A program made the position numbers and the translations under genes. A DNA stretch of 64,000 nt from Arthrobacter sp. ISL-65. GTDB lineage: Bacteria; Actinomycetota; Actinomycetes; Actinomycetales; Micrococcaceae. Location of the stretch: positions 22,009 to 86,008 of the forward strand of contig NZ_JAGGPN010000026.1 of assembly GCF_018613795.1 (NCBI RefSeq), in the 5' to 3' direction. Below are positions 52,827 through 61,562 of the stretch, piece after piece (position 1 is the first letter of the stretch; every line of letters begins with the position of its first letter). Under the pieces are notes generated by a model that was not told where the DNA came from, did not search any database, and was given only the letters and a program-made list of their open reading frames with translations.

Positions 52827-53227
52827 GTGAAAAGACCGTAGTACTCACCGAAAACGCCCCCGCCCCGGCGCACGTATTCTCCCAGGGCATCCAGAAGGGC
52901 GGATTCTTCCAGGTCTCCGGCCAGGGCCCCATGGACCCCGCCACCAACCAGTACATCGGCGAGGGAGACGTCCGCGTCCAGACCCGCCGCACGCTGGAAA
53001 ACGTCAAGGCCATCCTAGAAGCCGGCGGTTCGTCGGTTGAAGACGTGCTGATGTTCCGCGTCTACCTCACCACCAGGGACGACTTCCCCGCCATGAACGA
53101 GGTTTACGGCGAGTTCATCCGCGAAAACGTCCCCAGCGGCCAGCTGCCCAGCCGCACCACTGTGTTCGTCGACCTGCCGCACGAAGTGATGCTCGTGGAG
53201 ATCGACGCACTGGCAGTCACGGCGTAG
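52823..53227 (+). CDS. ridA: RidA-family enamine/imine deaminase
   Basis: 134 residues. VFSQGIQKGGFFQVSGQGPM, TRRTLENVKAILEAGGSSVE and QLPSRTTVFVDLP with Arg111 at the position of the catalytic Arg105 of E. coli RidA. It hydrolyses reactive enamine/imine intermediates released by PLP dehydratases, which fits the PLP enzyme of this cluster. ATGA overlap with iclR shows translational coupling. Confidence 0.9.
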   Translation: MSEKTVVLTENAPAPAHVFSQGIQKGGFFQVSGQGPMDPATNQYIGEGDVRVQTRRTLENVKAILEAGGSSVEDVLMFRVYLTTRDDFPAMNEVYGEFIRENVPSGQLPSRTTVFVDLPHEVMLVEIDALAVTA

Positions 53228-53390
53228 TCCCAAGCGTTAAGGTTCGACGGCGGCACTCGGCGAGTGCCGCCGTCGTGCGTTTGTGCATGGTTGGGATGAG
53301 GGAACTCGTTCAGGACACCCAAACGGCCCCAGGACGCGCGGAGGCAGGTGTCGTCGCGCCCTTAGCTGTCCCATGGGAATATGCGCGTCG

Positions 53391-53876
53391 CTACGACGCG
53401 TGCGCCGTTACCAGCCCGTCGGGTTTCCCCCGGCTGACGCCGGCGATTGTCTCCACTGGTAGTCCGTTCCGGGCCCAGTATTCGATGCCGCCGATCATTT
53501 CCTTCACTGGATAGCCAAGGGCGGCGAACGCGATGGCCGCGAACGTGCTGCCGTTGCACCCAGGACCCCAGGAGTAAACCACCACGTCGGTGCCAGAGGC
53601 GATCAGTTCCGGGGCACGGGACGGGATGTCGGCGGTTGGCAGATGCACCGCACCGGGGACGTGGCCGTGCTCCCAGGACGCGCGCCTCCTGGTGTCAACG
53701 AGCACGAATCCGCCGGCCGGGAGCTTTTCGGCGACGTCCATGACGTCGATCTCGAACCTCACTTTGGCGCGGAAGTACGCCGCCGCCTCATTGTCTCCGG
53801 CTCTGCCGGCCGTGCCTTCAGTTATCACTTGTGTCCTATCCAACGGCTGTTCCAATAGCGCTGCCATGTTCGGCAT
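53391..53876 (-). CDS. Rhodanese-like sulfurtransferase domain protein
   Basis: About 161 residues: FVLVDTRRRASWEHGHVPGA then VHLPTADIPSRAPELIA and VVVYSWGPGCNGSTFAAIAF, where Cys is the catalytic residue of the active-site loop (CNGST, longer than in classical rhodaneses). It probably transfers sulfur or acts as a persulfide carrier. The start is set at the ATG 53876; the frame stays open to 54119, but that extension (DSWHGSPGRTG, VWNVPFQDPYLATVG) is not part of the domain and may come from another gene. Confidence 0.75.
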   Translation of the reverse strand: MPNMAALLEQPLDRTQVITEGTAGRAGDNEAAAYFRAKVRFEIDVMDVAEKLPAGGFVLVDTRRRASWEHGHVPGAVHLPTADIPSRAPELIASGTDVVVYSWGPGCNGSTFAAIAFAALGYPVKEMIGGIEYWARNGLPVETIAGVSRGKPDGLVTAHAS

Positions 53877-54141
53877 CGTAGTCTCGTTCCAGCCCTCCAG
53901 ACCGCGCCCCACTGTTGCCAGGTACGGGTCCTGAAAGGGAACGTTCCACACCCATCGCATAGAGCCGCGTCCGGTGCGCCCCGGTGAGCCGTGCCAGGAA
54001 TCCATCGTAGTTGCCGATATGGGCTCCCAGTCTTGCCCCACGTGCCTGGGACCCGCACCGTTGCTGAAGCCAATCAGAACCACTGCCGCTTGTGTCCCGG
54101 CCCAAGTCGTCCGGATCATCGACTCCCGGCAGGTTCCAGCT

Positions 54142-54852
54142 CTAGGTCAGAAGTGCTTTGAGGCCCTCAAGAAGGGCTTCCACACCCAGATTGAATGCTG
54201 CATCGTGCCGTGGCTCTTCGATTTCTGCTGCCCTGGCTGCCTGCAAAGCAACGGCAAACGACGGCGAGAAACCGCCCAAACAGCCGTCGAAGACGTCTGG
54301 GGGCGCGTCGACATCGAAGGCCGCTCCAAAGACGAGAGACTCGATGGCGACAATGGACGGGACGATTTTGCTGTTTGGAATGCCTGCGGCGGCCAGGTCC
54401 GAGCTGACGGCCTCGTACATTTCCAGTGTGCGGGGCGCGTCGGCAACAGGGAGAACCGCAATCACCGGGATCAACGGTGTGTGCTTTGAGAAGACGTCCC
54501 GGTAGCTCCAGGCCCACCGACGCATGGCTTCGTCCCACGGCCCGCAACCGAATCCGGCGACATCCACCTGGGAAATGAGTCGTTCTTCCATGAGCCGGAG
54601 GACGTCCTGTTTTGACGCAACGTGGTTATAGAGCGCCGATTTTGCCACGTCCAGGTTCCTGGCCAGGGCAGCCACGGTAAGGCCTTCGTAACCCGCGGAA
54701 GTCGTCAAACTTAGTGCAGCATCGGTGATGCAGTCCCGGTGCAGGACGCGGGTAGGCGGCCGGCCCCGCCGTCGGGCCTTTGGGGGCACGACGGCGGAAC
54801 GCAGCAGATCCGGCGAGGAAACCACCCCGTGAGGTGCTTTAGTCCGGGGCAC
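54142..54852 (-). CDS. TetR/AcrR-family regulator
   Basis: 236 residues with a basic leader (ARRRGRPPTRVLHRD), a TetR helix-turn-helix (YEGLTVAALARNLDVAKSAL then YNHVASKQDVLRLMEE) and a TetR_C-like effector domain with the FGAAFD...GF pattern. The GTG start at 54852 overlaps the upstream Rid gene by 14 bases, so it belongs to the ABC importer/Rid transcript and may control it. Confidence 0.85.
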   Translation of the reverse strand: MPRTKAPHGVVSSPDLLRSAVVPPKARRRGRPPTRVLHRDCITDAALSLTTSAGYEGLTVAALARNLDVAKSALYNHVASKQDVLRLMEERLISQVDVAGFGCGPWDEAMRRWAWSYRDVFSKHTPLIPVIAVLPVADAPRTLEMYEAVSSDLAAAGIPNSKIVPSIVAIESLVFGAAFDVDAPPDVFDGCLGGFSPSFAVALQAARAAEIEEPRHDAAFNLGVEALLEGLKALLT

Positions 54853-55255
54853 TGACTGCCGCCGTCGCGGTCAGTTCCACCTTCATTCCCGCGATGCCGA
54901 GCTGGCTGACGCCCAGGGCGCAGCGGACCGGGCGGGGCGCGGGAAAGTATTCGCGGTAGAGCTCGTTGAATGCCGACCGTTGGGCAAGGTCCGTGAAGTA
55001 GATGGTCATGTGCAGGACGCGGTCCAGCCGGCTACCGGCCCGCTCCAGGGCGGCGCGTAGGTTGTCCAGCACCTGTCTGGACTGCGCCTCGATCCCGGCT
55101 GGGATGCTGCCGTCCGGGCGTGTGGGGATCTGGGTGGTCCAGACAACCCCACCGGCCGTAGCGGTGTCCGAATACAGGGCGGCCTCCGGGTCAGCCCCGG
55201 GTTCGGGGATGAAGGTGATCGCGTCCACCGGCAGCCCCAGGTCAGCTGCGGTCAT
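54839..55255 (-). CDS. Rid-family (YjgF/YER057c) protein
   Basis: 138 residues. DNLRAALERAGSRLDRVLHM, FTDLAQRSAFNELYREYFP and APRPVRCALGVSQLG with Arg111 at the catalytic position. It is more divergent than the RidA at 52823, with GVVWTTQIPTRPDGS in place of the usual SGQ motif, so it belongs to another Rid subfamily. The start overlaps the solute-binding-protein stop (TGATG). Its linkage to an amino-acid importer suggests imine clearance during catabolism. Confidence 0.85.
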   Translation of the reverse strand: MTAADLGLPVDAITFIPEPGADPEAALYSDTATAGGVVWTTQIPTRPDGSIPAGIEAQSRQVLDNLRAALERAGSRLDRVLHMTIYFTDLAQRSAFNELYREYFPAPRPVRCALGVSQLGIAGMKVELTATAAVSAPD

Positions 55256-56157
55256 CAGCTGGTGTGCGCTTTGGACTCGGTGATTTTGGCGCTGTCGAGA
55301 CCCCACTTGGCGAAAATCTCGGCGTATTTTCCGCTGCTGATGAGTTTATTGAAGGCCGCCTGGAATGCTGCCGAGAGTTTGCCGTCCTTCGGCAGGGCGA
55401 TGCCGCCCTCGACTGTGTGGAAGACGTTGCCGGCGGTCTTGAGTTTGCCCTTGGACTGCTGGGCTACGTAGCCGGCCACTTCCGCGCCCATCCCCGTGGC
55501 ATCGGCACGTCCGCTGGTCACGGCCAGAGTTGCCTGGTCCTGCGTCTTGTAACCCTGGATCTCAACGGCGGGTTTGCCGGCAGCTGTGCACTCCTTGCCG
55601 GCGTCTTCTGCGTAGGTCATTTCGTAGGAGCCGCTCTGGAGCGCCACCGACCGTCCGCACAGATCGCTGAAGCTGTTGATTGGTGCCTTGCTGTCATCGC
55701 CGCGGACCAGGTACTGCGAGCCGCTCTGGAAGAAGGACACCATATCCACGGCTTTGGTGCGTTCCTCGGTGATCCAGAAGCCCGCGAAGCTCGCCTGGTA
55801 CCGCTGGGACTGCAGGGCGGGAACAATCGCATCGAAAGCTACCGTGGTGGGCTTGACCGTGACACCCATGAGCTCGCCGGCCGCGGACCAGATCTCGGGT
55901 TCAATGCCCACCATCTTGTCGCCTTCCATGAAGTCCATGGGAGGGTAGGCCGAGTCGACGGCGATCTCGATGGTGCCGCCCTTCTTGAGTTCTTCGGGCA
56001 GCAAGGCTTGCACTTCTGCGTCGGCCTTGCCGGCAGACGTGGCCGCAGGAGCCGCGGCACCGGTGCCACAAGCGGACAGCAGGCCGATGGCCACAAGCGC
56101 TGAAGCTGCCGCCGTTGGCTTCTTCATGGCATGACGGGGCTGGGACTTGGCGTTCAT
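55255..56157 (-). CDS. Amino-acid ABC transporter solute-binding lipoprotein
   Basis: 300 residues with a lipoprotein signal ending LLSACGTG, then an SBP_bac_3 fold: GGTIEIAVDSAYPPMDFMEG, AFDAIVPALQSQRYQASFAG and CGRSVALQSGSYEMTYAEDA. It belongs to the polar amino-acid (PAAT) type of importer. AAGGA precedes the ATG at 56157. With the ATPase and permease genes upstream it forms a complete importer; ligand unknown. Confidence 0.9.
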   Translation of the reverse strand: MNAKSQPRHAMKKPTAAASALVAIGLLSACGTGAAAPAATSAGKADAEVQALLPEELKKGGTIEIAVDSAYPPMDFMEGDKMVGIEPEIWSAAGELMGVTVKPTTVAFDAIVPALQSQRYQASFAGFWITEERTKAVDMVSFFQSGSQYLVRGDDSKAPINSFSDLCGRSVALQSGSYEMTYAEDAGKECTAAGKPAVEIQGYKTQDQATLAVTSGRADATGMGAEVAGYVAQQSKGKLKTAGNVFHTVEGGIALPKDGKLSAAFQAAFNKLISSGKYAEIFAKWGLDSAKITESKAHTS

Positions 56158-56222
56158 GATGTTCCTTCTTGGGTGGGGGGAAATGCCGGGGACGGTCCAG
56201 CGACTTCTCTGGGGACGAGAAC

Positions 56223-56990
56223 TCAGAGGACCTTGGAAAGGAAAGCCTGTGTACGGGGGTGCTGCGGGTTGTTCAAAACGTCGCGGGGGTTGCCGCTTTC
56301 AATGACGGTGCCGCCATCCATGAAGACCAGGGAGTTGCCCACTTCCTTGGCGAACGCCATTTCGTGCGTGACAACTGCCATGGTCATTCCTGATGCAGCG
56401 AGCTCGCGCATGACGTCCAGGACTTCACCCACCAGCTCGGGGTCGAGAGCGGAGGTGGGCTCGTCAAAGAGCATGACCTTGGGCTTCATGGCCAGTGCCC
56501 GGGCGATCGCGACGCGCTGCTGCTGTCCGCCGGAGTGCTGGCCTGGGTAGTTTCCGCTCTTGGCGTCCAGGCCTACACGCTCCAGGAGCTCCATGGCTTC
56601 GTCACGGACATCGGCCCGACGCCGGCCACGGACCTGCATCGGCGCCTCCATGATGTTTTCAAGGGCCGTCATGTGGGCGAACAGGTTGAACTTCTGAAAG
56701 ACCATTCCGACGTCGGCGCGCTGCCGGCACACGTCCTTGTCTTTCATTTCGTGGAGGTTCCCGTTGCGTGCGCGGTATCCCACGAGTTCACCGTCCACGT
56801 GGATGGTGCCGGCGTCGATCTTTTCCAGGTGGTTGATGCACCGCAGCATGGTCGATTTGCCTGATCCGGAGGGCCCCACCACGCACATCACTTCGCCTGC
56901 GTTGAGCGAAAGGTTGATGCCGTTGAGGACGTGGAAATCGCCGTAGTGCTTGTGGACGTCGCTGACCTGGACCATGGGGAGGGCGTTCAC
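56223..56990 (-). CDS. Amino-acid ABC transporter ATPase (GlnQ/HisP type)
   Basis: 255 residues. Walker [19 protein letters not shown], signature [18 protein letters not shown], Walker [21 protein letters not shown], and His in [17 protein letters not shown] start at 56990 overlaps the permease stop (GTGA); the family core begins a few residues later at [12 protein letters not shown]. Confidence 0.92.
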   Translation of the reverse strand: MNALPMVQVSDVHKHYGDFHVLNGINLSLNAGEVMCVVGPSGSGKSTMLRCINHLEKIDAGTIHVDGELVGYRARNGNLHEMKDKDVCRQRADVGMVFQKFNLFAHMTALENIMEAPMQVRGRRRADVRDEAMELLERVGLDAKSGNYPGQHSGGQQQRVAIARALAMKPKVMLFDEPTSALDPELVGEVLDVMRELAASGMTMAVVTHEMAFAKEVGNSLVFMDGGTVIESGNPRDVLNNPQHPRTQAFLSKVL

Positions 56991-57922
56991 CGGTTGCCTG
57001 CCTTCATTGGACGCCGAGCGTTGAACAGCTGCTTGAATTTGTTGCCCTGGCCGGAGACCTGTTGATCGCTGCGGCCGAACTTGCGTTCCAGCCGGGACTG
57101 CCCGACGGACAACACGGATGTCGCCAACAGGTACCAAAGGCTGGCTACGATCGGCAGCGGGATGGTCTGGAACGTTTGGGCGGAGATGAGGTTGACCTGG
57201 TACATCAGGTCAGCGACTGCAACCACACTGACCAGGGAGGTGCTTTTGAGCATGGTGATGGTTTCGTTGCCGGCCGGCGGGATCATGACCCGCGAAGCCT
57301 GCGGAAGTATGATGCGGCGAAGGGTCTTGGCCCTGTTCATACCCAGGGCACTGGCCGCTTCCACTTGTCCCTTGTCTACAGCGGTAATGCCGGAGCGGAC
57401 GATTTCAGCCATGTACGCGGCTTCGTTGAGTACGAGGCCCAGGAGGCTGGCGATGATGGGGGTGATGATCTTGTTGGCGTCCAGGCTGGCGAACACGGGT
57501 CCACCGAAGGGGATGCCAAGGTTGATCGACGGGAACAGCACTGCGAGGTTGTACCAGAAGACGAGTTGGACCAGCAGGGGCGTTCCGCGGAAGAACCAGA
57601 CGAACGCCCAGGCGGTGTAGGACGCCACGGGGTTGGACGACAACCGCATGATCGCCAGCACCACGCCCAGCGCAATGCCGAGGACCATGGCCACCACTGT
57701 GAGCCACAGAGTCAGCCATAGACCCTGCATGATGGGAGGCGCGAACAGGTAGCTGGCCACTACTCCCCATTCGAAGTTGGGGTTGGTGAAGAGGACCAGG
57801 ATTCCTTGGGCCACCAGGACCAGGATGATGATTGCGGACACGATCCTGCCGGGACGCCGCAGCGGGATGACCTTGCGCGGTGCGGTGACACCCACGGGTT
57901 TAGTGGTTGATACGGTGCTCAT
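56987..57922 (-). CDS. Amino-acid ABC transporter permease
   Basis: 311 residues of the HisM/GlnP family: [40 protein letters not shown], the EAA loop [20 protein letters not shown] and [17 protein letters not shown]. The N-terminal 40 residues include a basic cytoplasmic leader. The ATG at 57922 overlaps the dipeptidase stop (ATGA), so the importer is coupled to the M19 enzyme. Confidence 0.92.
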   Translation of the reverse strand: MSTVSTTKPVGVTAPRKVIPLRRPGRIVSAIIILVLVAQGILVLFTNPNFEWGVVASYLFAPPIMQGLWLTLWLTVVAMVLGIALGVVLAIMRLSSNPVASYTAWAFVWFFRGTPLLVQLVFWYNLAVLFPSINLGIPFGGPVFASLDANKIITPIIASLLGLVLNEAAYMAEIVRSGITAVDKGQVEAASALGMNRAKTLRRIILPQASRVMIPPAGNETITMLKSTSLVSVVAVADLMYQVNLISAQTFQTIPLPIVASLWYLLATSVLSVGQSRLERKFGRSDQQVSGQGNKFKQLFNARRPMKAGNR

Positions 57923-58899
57923 GCCATCACCTCGCTGTACAAACGCATCCAGTTTCCGCCCATGACGGCGGACACTTCCGTCGGGTTCAACCCGCGTGCC
58001 GCCAGGCCGTCGGCGATTCCTGCGAAGGACCCCATGGACGTGAACCACAGGGGATCGTCGTCGCCGGGAGACGCAGCGGAGGCAGCGCCGTAGTTCGCTT
58101 CGCGGGTCCAACGTCCCTGCCGCATCCAGGCCAGGTCGGCGTCAGTGGTGCTGCCACCAAGGTCGGATCCGATGCCCACATGGTCAATCCCGGCGATGTC
58201 CGCCGTCTTGAGGACCATGTCGCACCAGGCATCCAGCGACTTGCTGTATTCCGGTCCTGCCAGGTTGGGGTAAAGCGCGCAGCCAATGACGCCGCCGCGT
58301 GCTGCCAGCTCCTTAATAGTGCCGTCAGCGACGTTGCGTGGGTGCGCATACAGGCTCGCGGCATTGGCGTGCGTGATCGCAACGGGCTTTGAGGATGCGG
58401 CGATTGCGTCTTTGCAGGTCCGCTCCCCCACGTGCGAAAGGTCCACTAGGATGCCGTGCTTGTTGAGTTCGCCCACAACCTCGTAGCCGAACCGGGTCAG
58501 CCCGGCGTCGCCGGGCTCGTAGCAGCTGGATCCGACGTCGTTCTGGTTGTTGTAGGTCAGCTGGAACACTCGCACGCCCAACTCGGCAAACAGCCGCACA
58601 AAGCGGATGCGGCCTTGTAACGGGGACGTGTTCTGGAATCCCAGCAGGACGGCGGTGCGGTTTTCGGCCCGCAGCCTGCGAATATCTTCGGCATTCAGCG
58701 CGATACCCGCCACGTCACTGTTTTCTTCGATAAGTTCACGCCAGGTTGCGATCGAATCCAAGGACTCGACGGCGTCATCCCAAAAACCGCAGGTGACCGT
58801 GATGCAGTCGACCTGCCCGGACCGGATGGTCCGCAAGGTCTCGGATGTGAAGCTGCCGCTTTCCATCCCGTCGACGTAAATAATGTCGGGTGTTTTCAT
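57919..58899 (-). CDS. M19 dipeptidase-like metal-dependent hydrolase
   Basis: 326 residues. The barrel and later metal sites of renal dipeptidases are visible: GVRVFQLTYNNQNDVGSSCY, ILVDLSHVGERTCKDAIAAS, VAITHANAASLYAHPRN and HVGIGSDLGGS. However, the N-terminal His-x-Asp zinc motif (DGHxDL) is replaced by VDGMESGSF. That variant resembles M19 homologues encoded with betaine-demethylation genes in Pseudomonas, so a role in amine or amino-acid catabolism rather than dipeptide hydrolysis is plausible. First gene of the importer operon; the ATG at 58899 follows AGAGGAA. Confidence 0.83.
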   Translation of the reverse strand: MKTPDIIYVDGMESGSFTSETLRTIRSGQVDCITVTCGFWDDAVESLDSIATWRELIEENSDVAGIALNAEDIRRLRAENRTAVLLGFQNTSPLQGRIRFVRLFAELGVRVFQLTYNNQNDVGSSCYEPGDAGLTRFGYEVVGELNKHGILVDLSHVGERTCKDAIAASSKPVAITHANAASLYAHPRNVADGTIKELAARGGVIGCALYPNLAGPEYSKSLDAWCDMVLKTADIAGIDHVGIGSDLGGSTTDADLAWMRQGRWTREANYGAASAASPGDDDPLWFTSMGSFAGIADGLAARGLNPTEVSAVMGGNWMRLYSEVMA

Positions 58900-58924
58900 G
58901 GTCTGGTAGTTCCTCTGGGTTGTA

Positions 58925-59692
58925 CTAATTGGCTGGATGCCACAGCGCATGGAGGTTGTCGGCGCCGGCTTGAAGCCTGCGTGCCACATCCTCGATATCC
59001 AGGCGCTCTTCGGGTCCAAGGACGCCGAGTGCGGCAACGCAGTAGCCGCGATCGTCCATCAACGGGACAGCAACGGCCGTGATCATGTCTTCGTCATCGG
59101 GCTCGCGTGCCGAAACGGCATATCCGTTGCGGCGAACGCGGGCGAGTTCGGTCTGGGTAGGAAGTTTTGCGCCGGCCGCCTTGAGTTCATCGACGACGGC
59201 GGGATCGGCGAACGCCATCAGCACCCGTCCCGAGGCACTGTCGTCCAAAGCCCAGCTCATTTCTGCGCTGATGTCCGCCCGAATGCGACGGCGCGGCTCC
59301 ATCCGCTCAACGATGTGGGCGGCGTCGCCGTCGAGAACCGCGAGGAAGGTTGACTCCCTGGTGCTTTCCGTCAGTTGCCGCATAAGCGGCAGGACCCGCT
59401 CACCAATGCTGGACTGTTCCATGGCCGCCCTGCCTACACGGCTGGCCCGCATGGAGAGCCGGTAGGAACCATCGTCCAGCTGTTCGAGCCAGCCGGCGTT
59501 CACAAAGGTGACGAGGTGTTGGTGCAGAGTCGCCCTCGACCAGCCCAGCTGACGGGACAACGTGGGTGGCTTGACGGGGCGCCGGTGCTCCGCGATTGCT
59601 TCAAGCAGGCCCAGGGCCCGGCTGGCTGAGCTCAACGTCCGGGTCGCGGACTTCTGAGCGGACGATTCTTCGAGTGCTGATGTCTTTTCCAT
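58925..59692 (-). CDS. IclR-family transcriptional regulator
   Basis: 255 residues. HTH region LGLLEAIAEHRRPVKPPTLS then RQLGWSRATLHQHLVTFVNA, and an IclR effector domain (AVLDGDAAHIVERMEPRRRI, AVSAREPDDEDMITAVAVPL). It lies just upstream of the dipeptidase/importer operon and divergent from the two uncharacterised genes at 59886 and 61563, so it probably regulates both. The gap between holds several CATACG/TATG repeats and a TGTG-N6-CACA dyad at 59709-59722. Confidence 0.88.
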   Translation of the reverse strand: MEKTSALEESSAQKSATRTLSSASRALGLLEAIAEHRRPVKPPTLSRQLGWSRATLHQHLVTFVNAGWLEQLDDGSYRLSMRASRVGRAAMEQSSIGERVLPLMRQLTESTRESTFLAVLDGDAAHIVERMEPRRRIRADISAEMSWALDDSASGRVLMAFADPAVVDELKAAGAKLPTQTELARVRRNGYAVSAREPDDEDMITAVAVPLMDDRGYCVAALGVLGPEERLDIEDVARRLQAGADNLHALWHPAN

Positions 59693-59885
59693 TTGTCAGG
59701 AGCATACGTGTGCTGCAACACAGATACAAGACACAACTTTCCATAACGCCGCCATTAGCCAAAAACCGCCATACCGCTGGATTTCATGTATGTGTATGCT
59801 GAACGCTGTCACGCATGCGTAGACATACGTTCTGAATCTCCCCCACATATCGGGGCATGCCACCTAGCCATTGAATGGAGCAGGA

Positions 59886-61559
59886 ATGATGCAATTGAGG
59901 GATCCGGGAGTCGTCATGACGCCCGATGCGTTGGGTGCGCTGCAGCCCACGCGCTTCAGCGCCAGCCGAACGCTGGTCAACAAGATGGTCCAGGAACGGT
60001 GGGTTATCTCAAGGGCAGAGTTCGAGATTGACGCCTACGGCCAAGGGAACGCCCGCTACCATGTGGCAGTCAACGATGACTGGTCCTTTGAGTTCGTAGT
60101 TTTCTCCAACGCGCCCGAGGAAGGCGTGGAACGCACTGACAGAATCATCGGCAGTCACTGGGACATGATGGGCGCCCTCATTGAAGGCGCCGCCGGTGGT
60201 GAGCGTATCGAGCAGACCAAACGCGAACTTCCCAAGCTGTATGGCGGTCGCGCCGCTCCAGGAACGCTGATCTGGTGCCGTGCCAACCGCAGCATGCGTG
60301 CCTTTGACCTCACTGTTGAATCCCTGTCCCGCGGAGAGCAGCCTCCCGCACGCGTGCTTGGCGCCGTCTGCTACCTCATGCGCAACACCGGCCTGGACGG
60401 CAACGGCACTTTCGGAACGCGTTCTTTCGCCGCCTACGAGTCCGAGCATCCCCTGCGGACCCCGTACCACGCGCAAATGCTGACGTCTTACCTCATGCGC
60501 GAGTTCAGCCTGGACCTCGCCGAACACATGGCCGCAGCCGTTGATCCCAACGCCGCGCAGCTGAGCCACGAATTCCGGCGCTTCCTGGGCCTGGGCAACG
60601 CCTCAGGGCTAGGCCTCGTACTGTTCGCCAAGAACCACCCACGCATGGTGGACCGCTGGATCTCGCTGCGCGAATCGAGCCTCGCCGAAGCGCGGGACCT
60701 TGTCCTGGCCGCAGACGCTCCGGAACTGGATCGCCTGGACGCCCTGCTTGAACGGGCAATCAACTACAAAGCCCAGGATCGGATGCGCTACACCTACCAG
60801 CCCGCAGCTGCTCTCGTCAGTGGAGAACTCGCCGAGCTCCGCTCCCGGCTGGCTTCCATGCGCGTCTCTGCCATTGAACCCGGGTCATTGCTCGACTCCC
60901 TCTACCGGGCATCGGCTGCCCTGACATCCGAAACGCAGGAAATCCTCTGCGCCATGCTTCTGGAATTACTGCCCATGCCGGACGACATGTCCAGCCTCGT
61001 CACCGTGGACGAGCACGCCACTGCGGACCCCGCAACGCCGGTGTCCGAACTGTTGAACATCATCGCCGAGGACTACGGCTGGGCCACGGACGTGGACCTG
61101 GACGAGCCCTCTGCCCTCCACTTTGCTTGGTACAAATCCGCAAACGCTGAAGAGCCCCGCCGCGGTCCACTCAAAGATTTGCCGGACGCTTTCGACGACA
61201 TGACATTGGACCTCCCCCAGAAACTTCAGCAACTGGTGCCTCTGCTCCGCGATTCGGATCCTGACCGGACCACCGGCTCCGTAGTCAGGCAGCACCCTGA
61301 ATTCCGAGCCACCGTGGAACGATTGCTTGCCTTGCGGGACACCGGTTATCACACCGTCTGGGCCAACACCCGGGACGAGCACTTCAATCCGGCTCACATC
61401 ATCCGGCTCTTCAACAGCGCCTTCTACGGCTTGGACAAGACCAAGGAGGACGGGCCCGTTGGGGTGGTGGGCGTCCTGTTCCACGGCGCCCCAACACCTG
61501 CAGACATTGCCAGCGGAACCGGCCAGGACTGGCTGTTCCCGACCGAACCCGAGGACTAA
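59886..61559 (+). CDS. Uncharacterised conserved protein, about 557 residues
   Basis: No family recognised. The protein is soluble, acidic, with no signal peptide or membrane helix. Ordered-looking segments include WVISRAEFEIDAYGQGNARY, LPKLYGGRAAPGTLIWCRAN, YLMRNTGLDGNGTFGTRSFA, LRTPYHAQMLTSYLMREFSL and RFLGLGNASGLGLVLF; the Gly/Asn-rich middle motifs suggest a nucleotide- or cofactor-handling site. Start at the ATG 59886 (or 59889) with GGAG upstream. It lies 3 bases before the second unknown gene and divergent from an IclR regulator. Context: amine/amino-acid catabolism. Confidence 0.85.
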   Translation: MMQLRDPGVVMTPDALGALQPTRFSASRTLVNKMVQERWVISRAEFEIDAYGQGNARYHVAVNDDWSFEFVVFSNAPEEGVERTDRIIGSHWDMMGALIEGAAGGERIEQTKRELPKLYGGRAAPGTLIWCRANRSMRAFDLTVESLSRGEQPPARVLGAVCYLMRNTGLDGNGTFGTRSFAAYESEHPLRTPYHAQMLTSYLMREFSLDLAEHMAAAVDPNAAQLSHEFRRFLGLGNASGLGLVLFAKNHPRMVDRWISLRESSLAEARDLVLAADAPELDRLDALLERAINYKAQDRMRYTYQPAAALVSGELAELRSRLASMRVSAIEPGSLLDSLYRASAALTSETQEILCAMLLELLPMPDDMSSLVTVDEHATADPATPVSELLNIIAEDYGWATDVDLDEPSALHFAWYKSANAEEPRRGPLKDLPDAFDDMTLDLPQKLQQLVPLLRDSDPDRTTGSVVRQHPEFRATVERLLALRDTGYHTVWANTRDEHFNPAHIIRLFNSAFYGLDKTKEDGPVGVVGVLFHGAPTPADIASGTGQDWLFPTEPED

Positions 61560-61562
61560 ACC

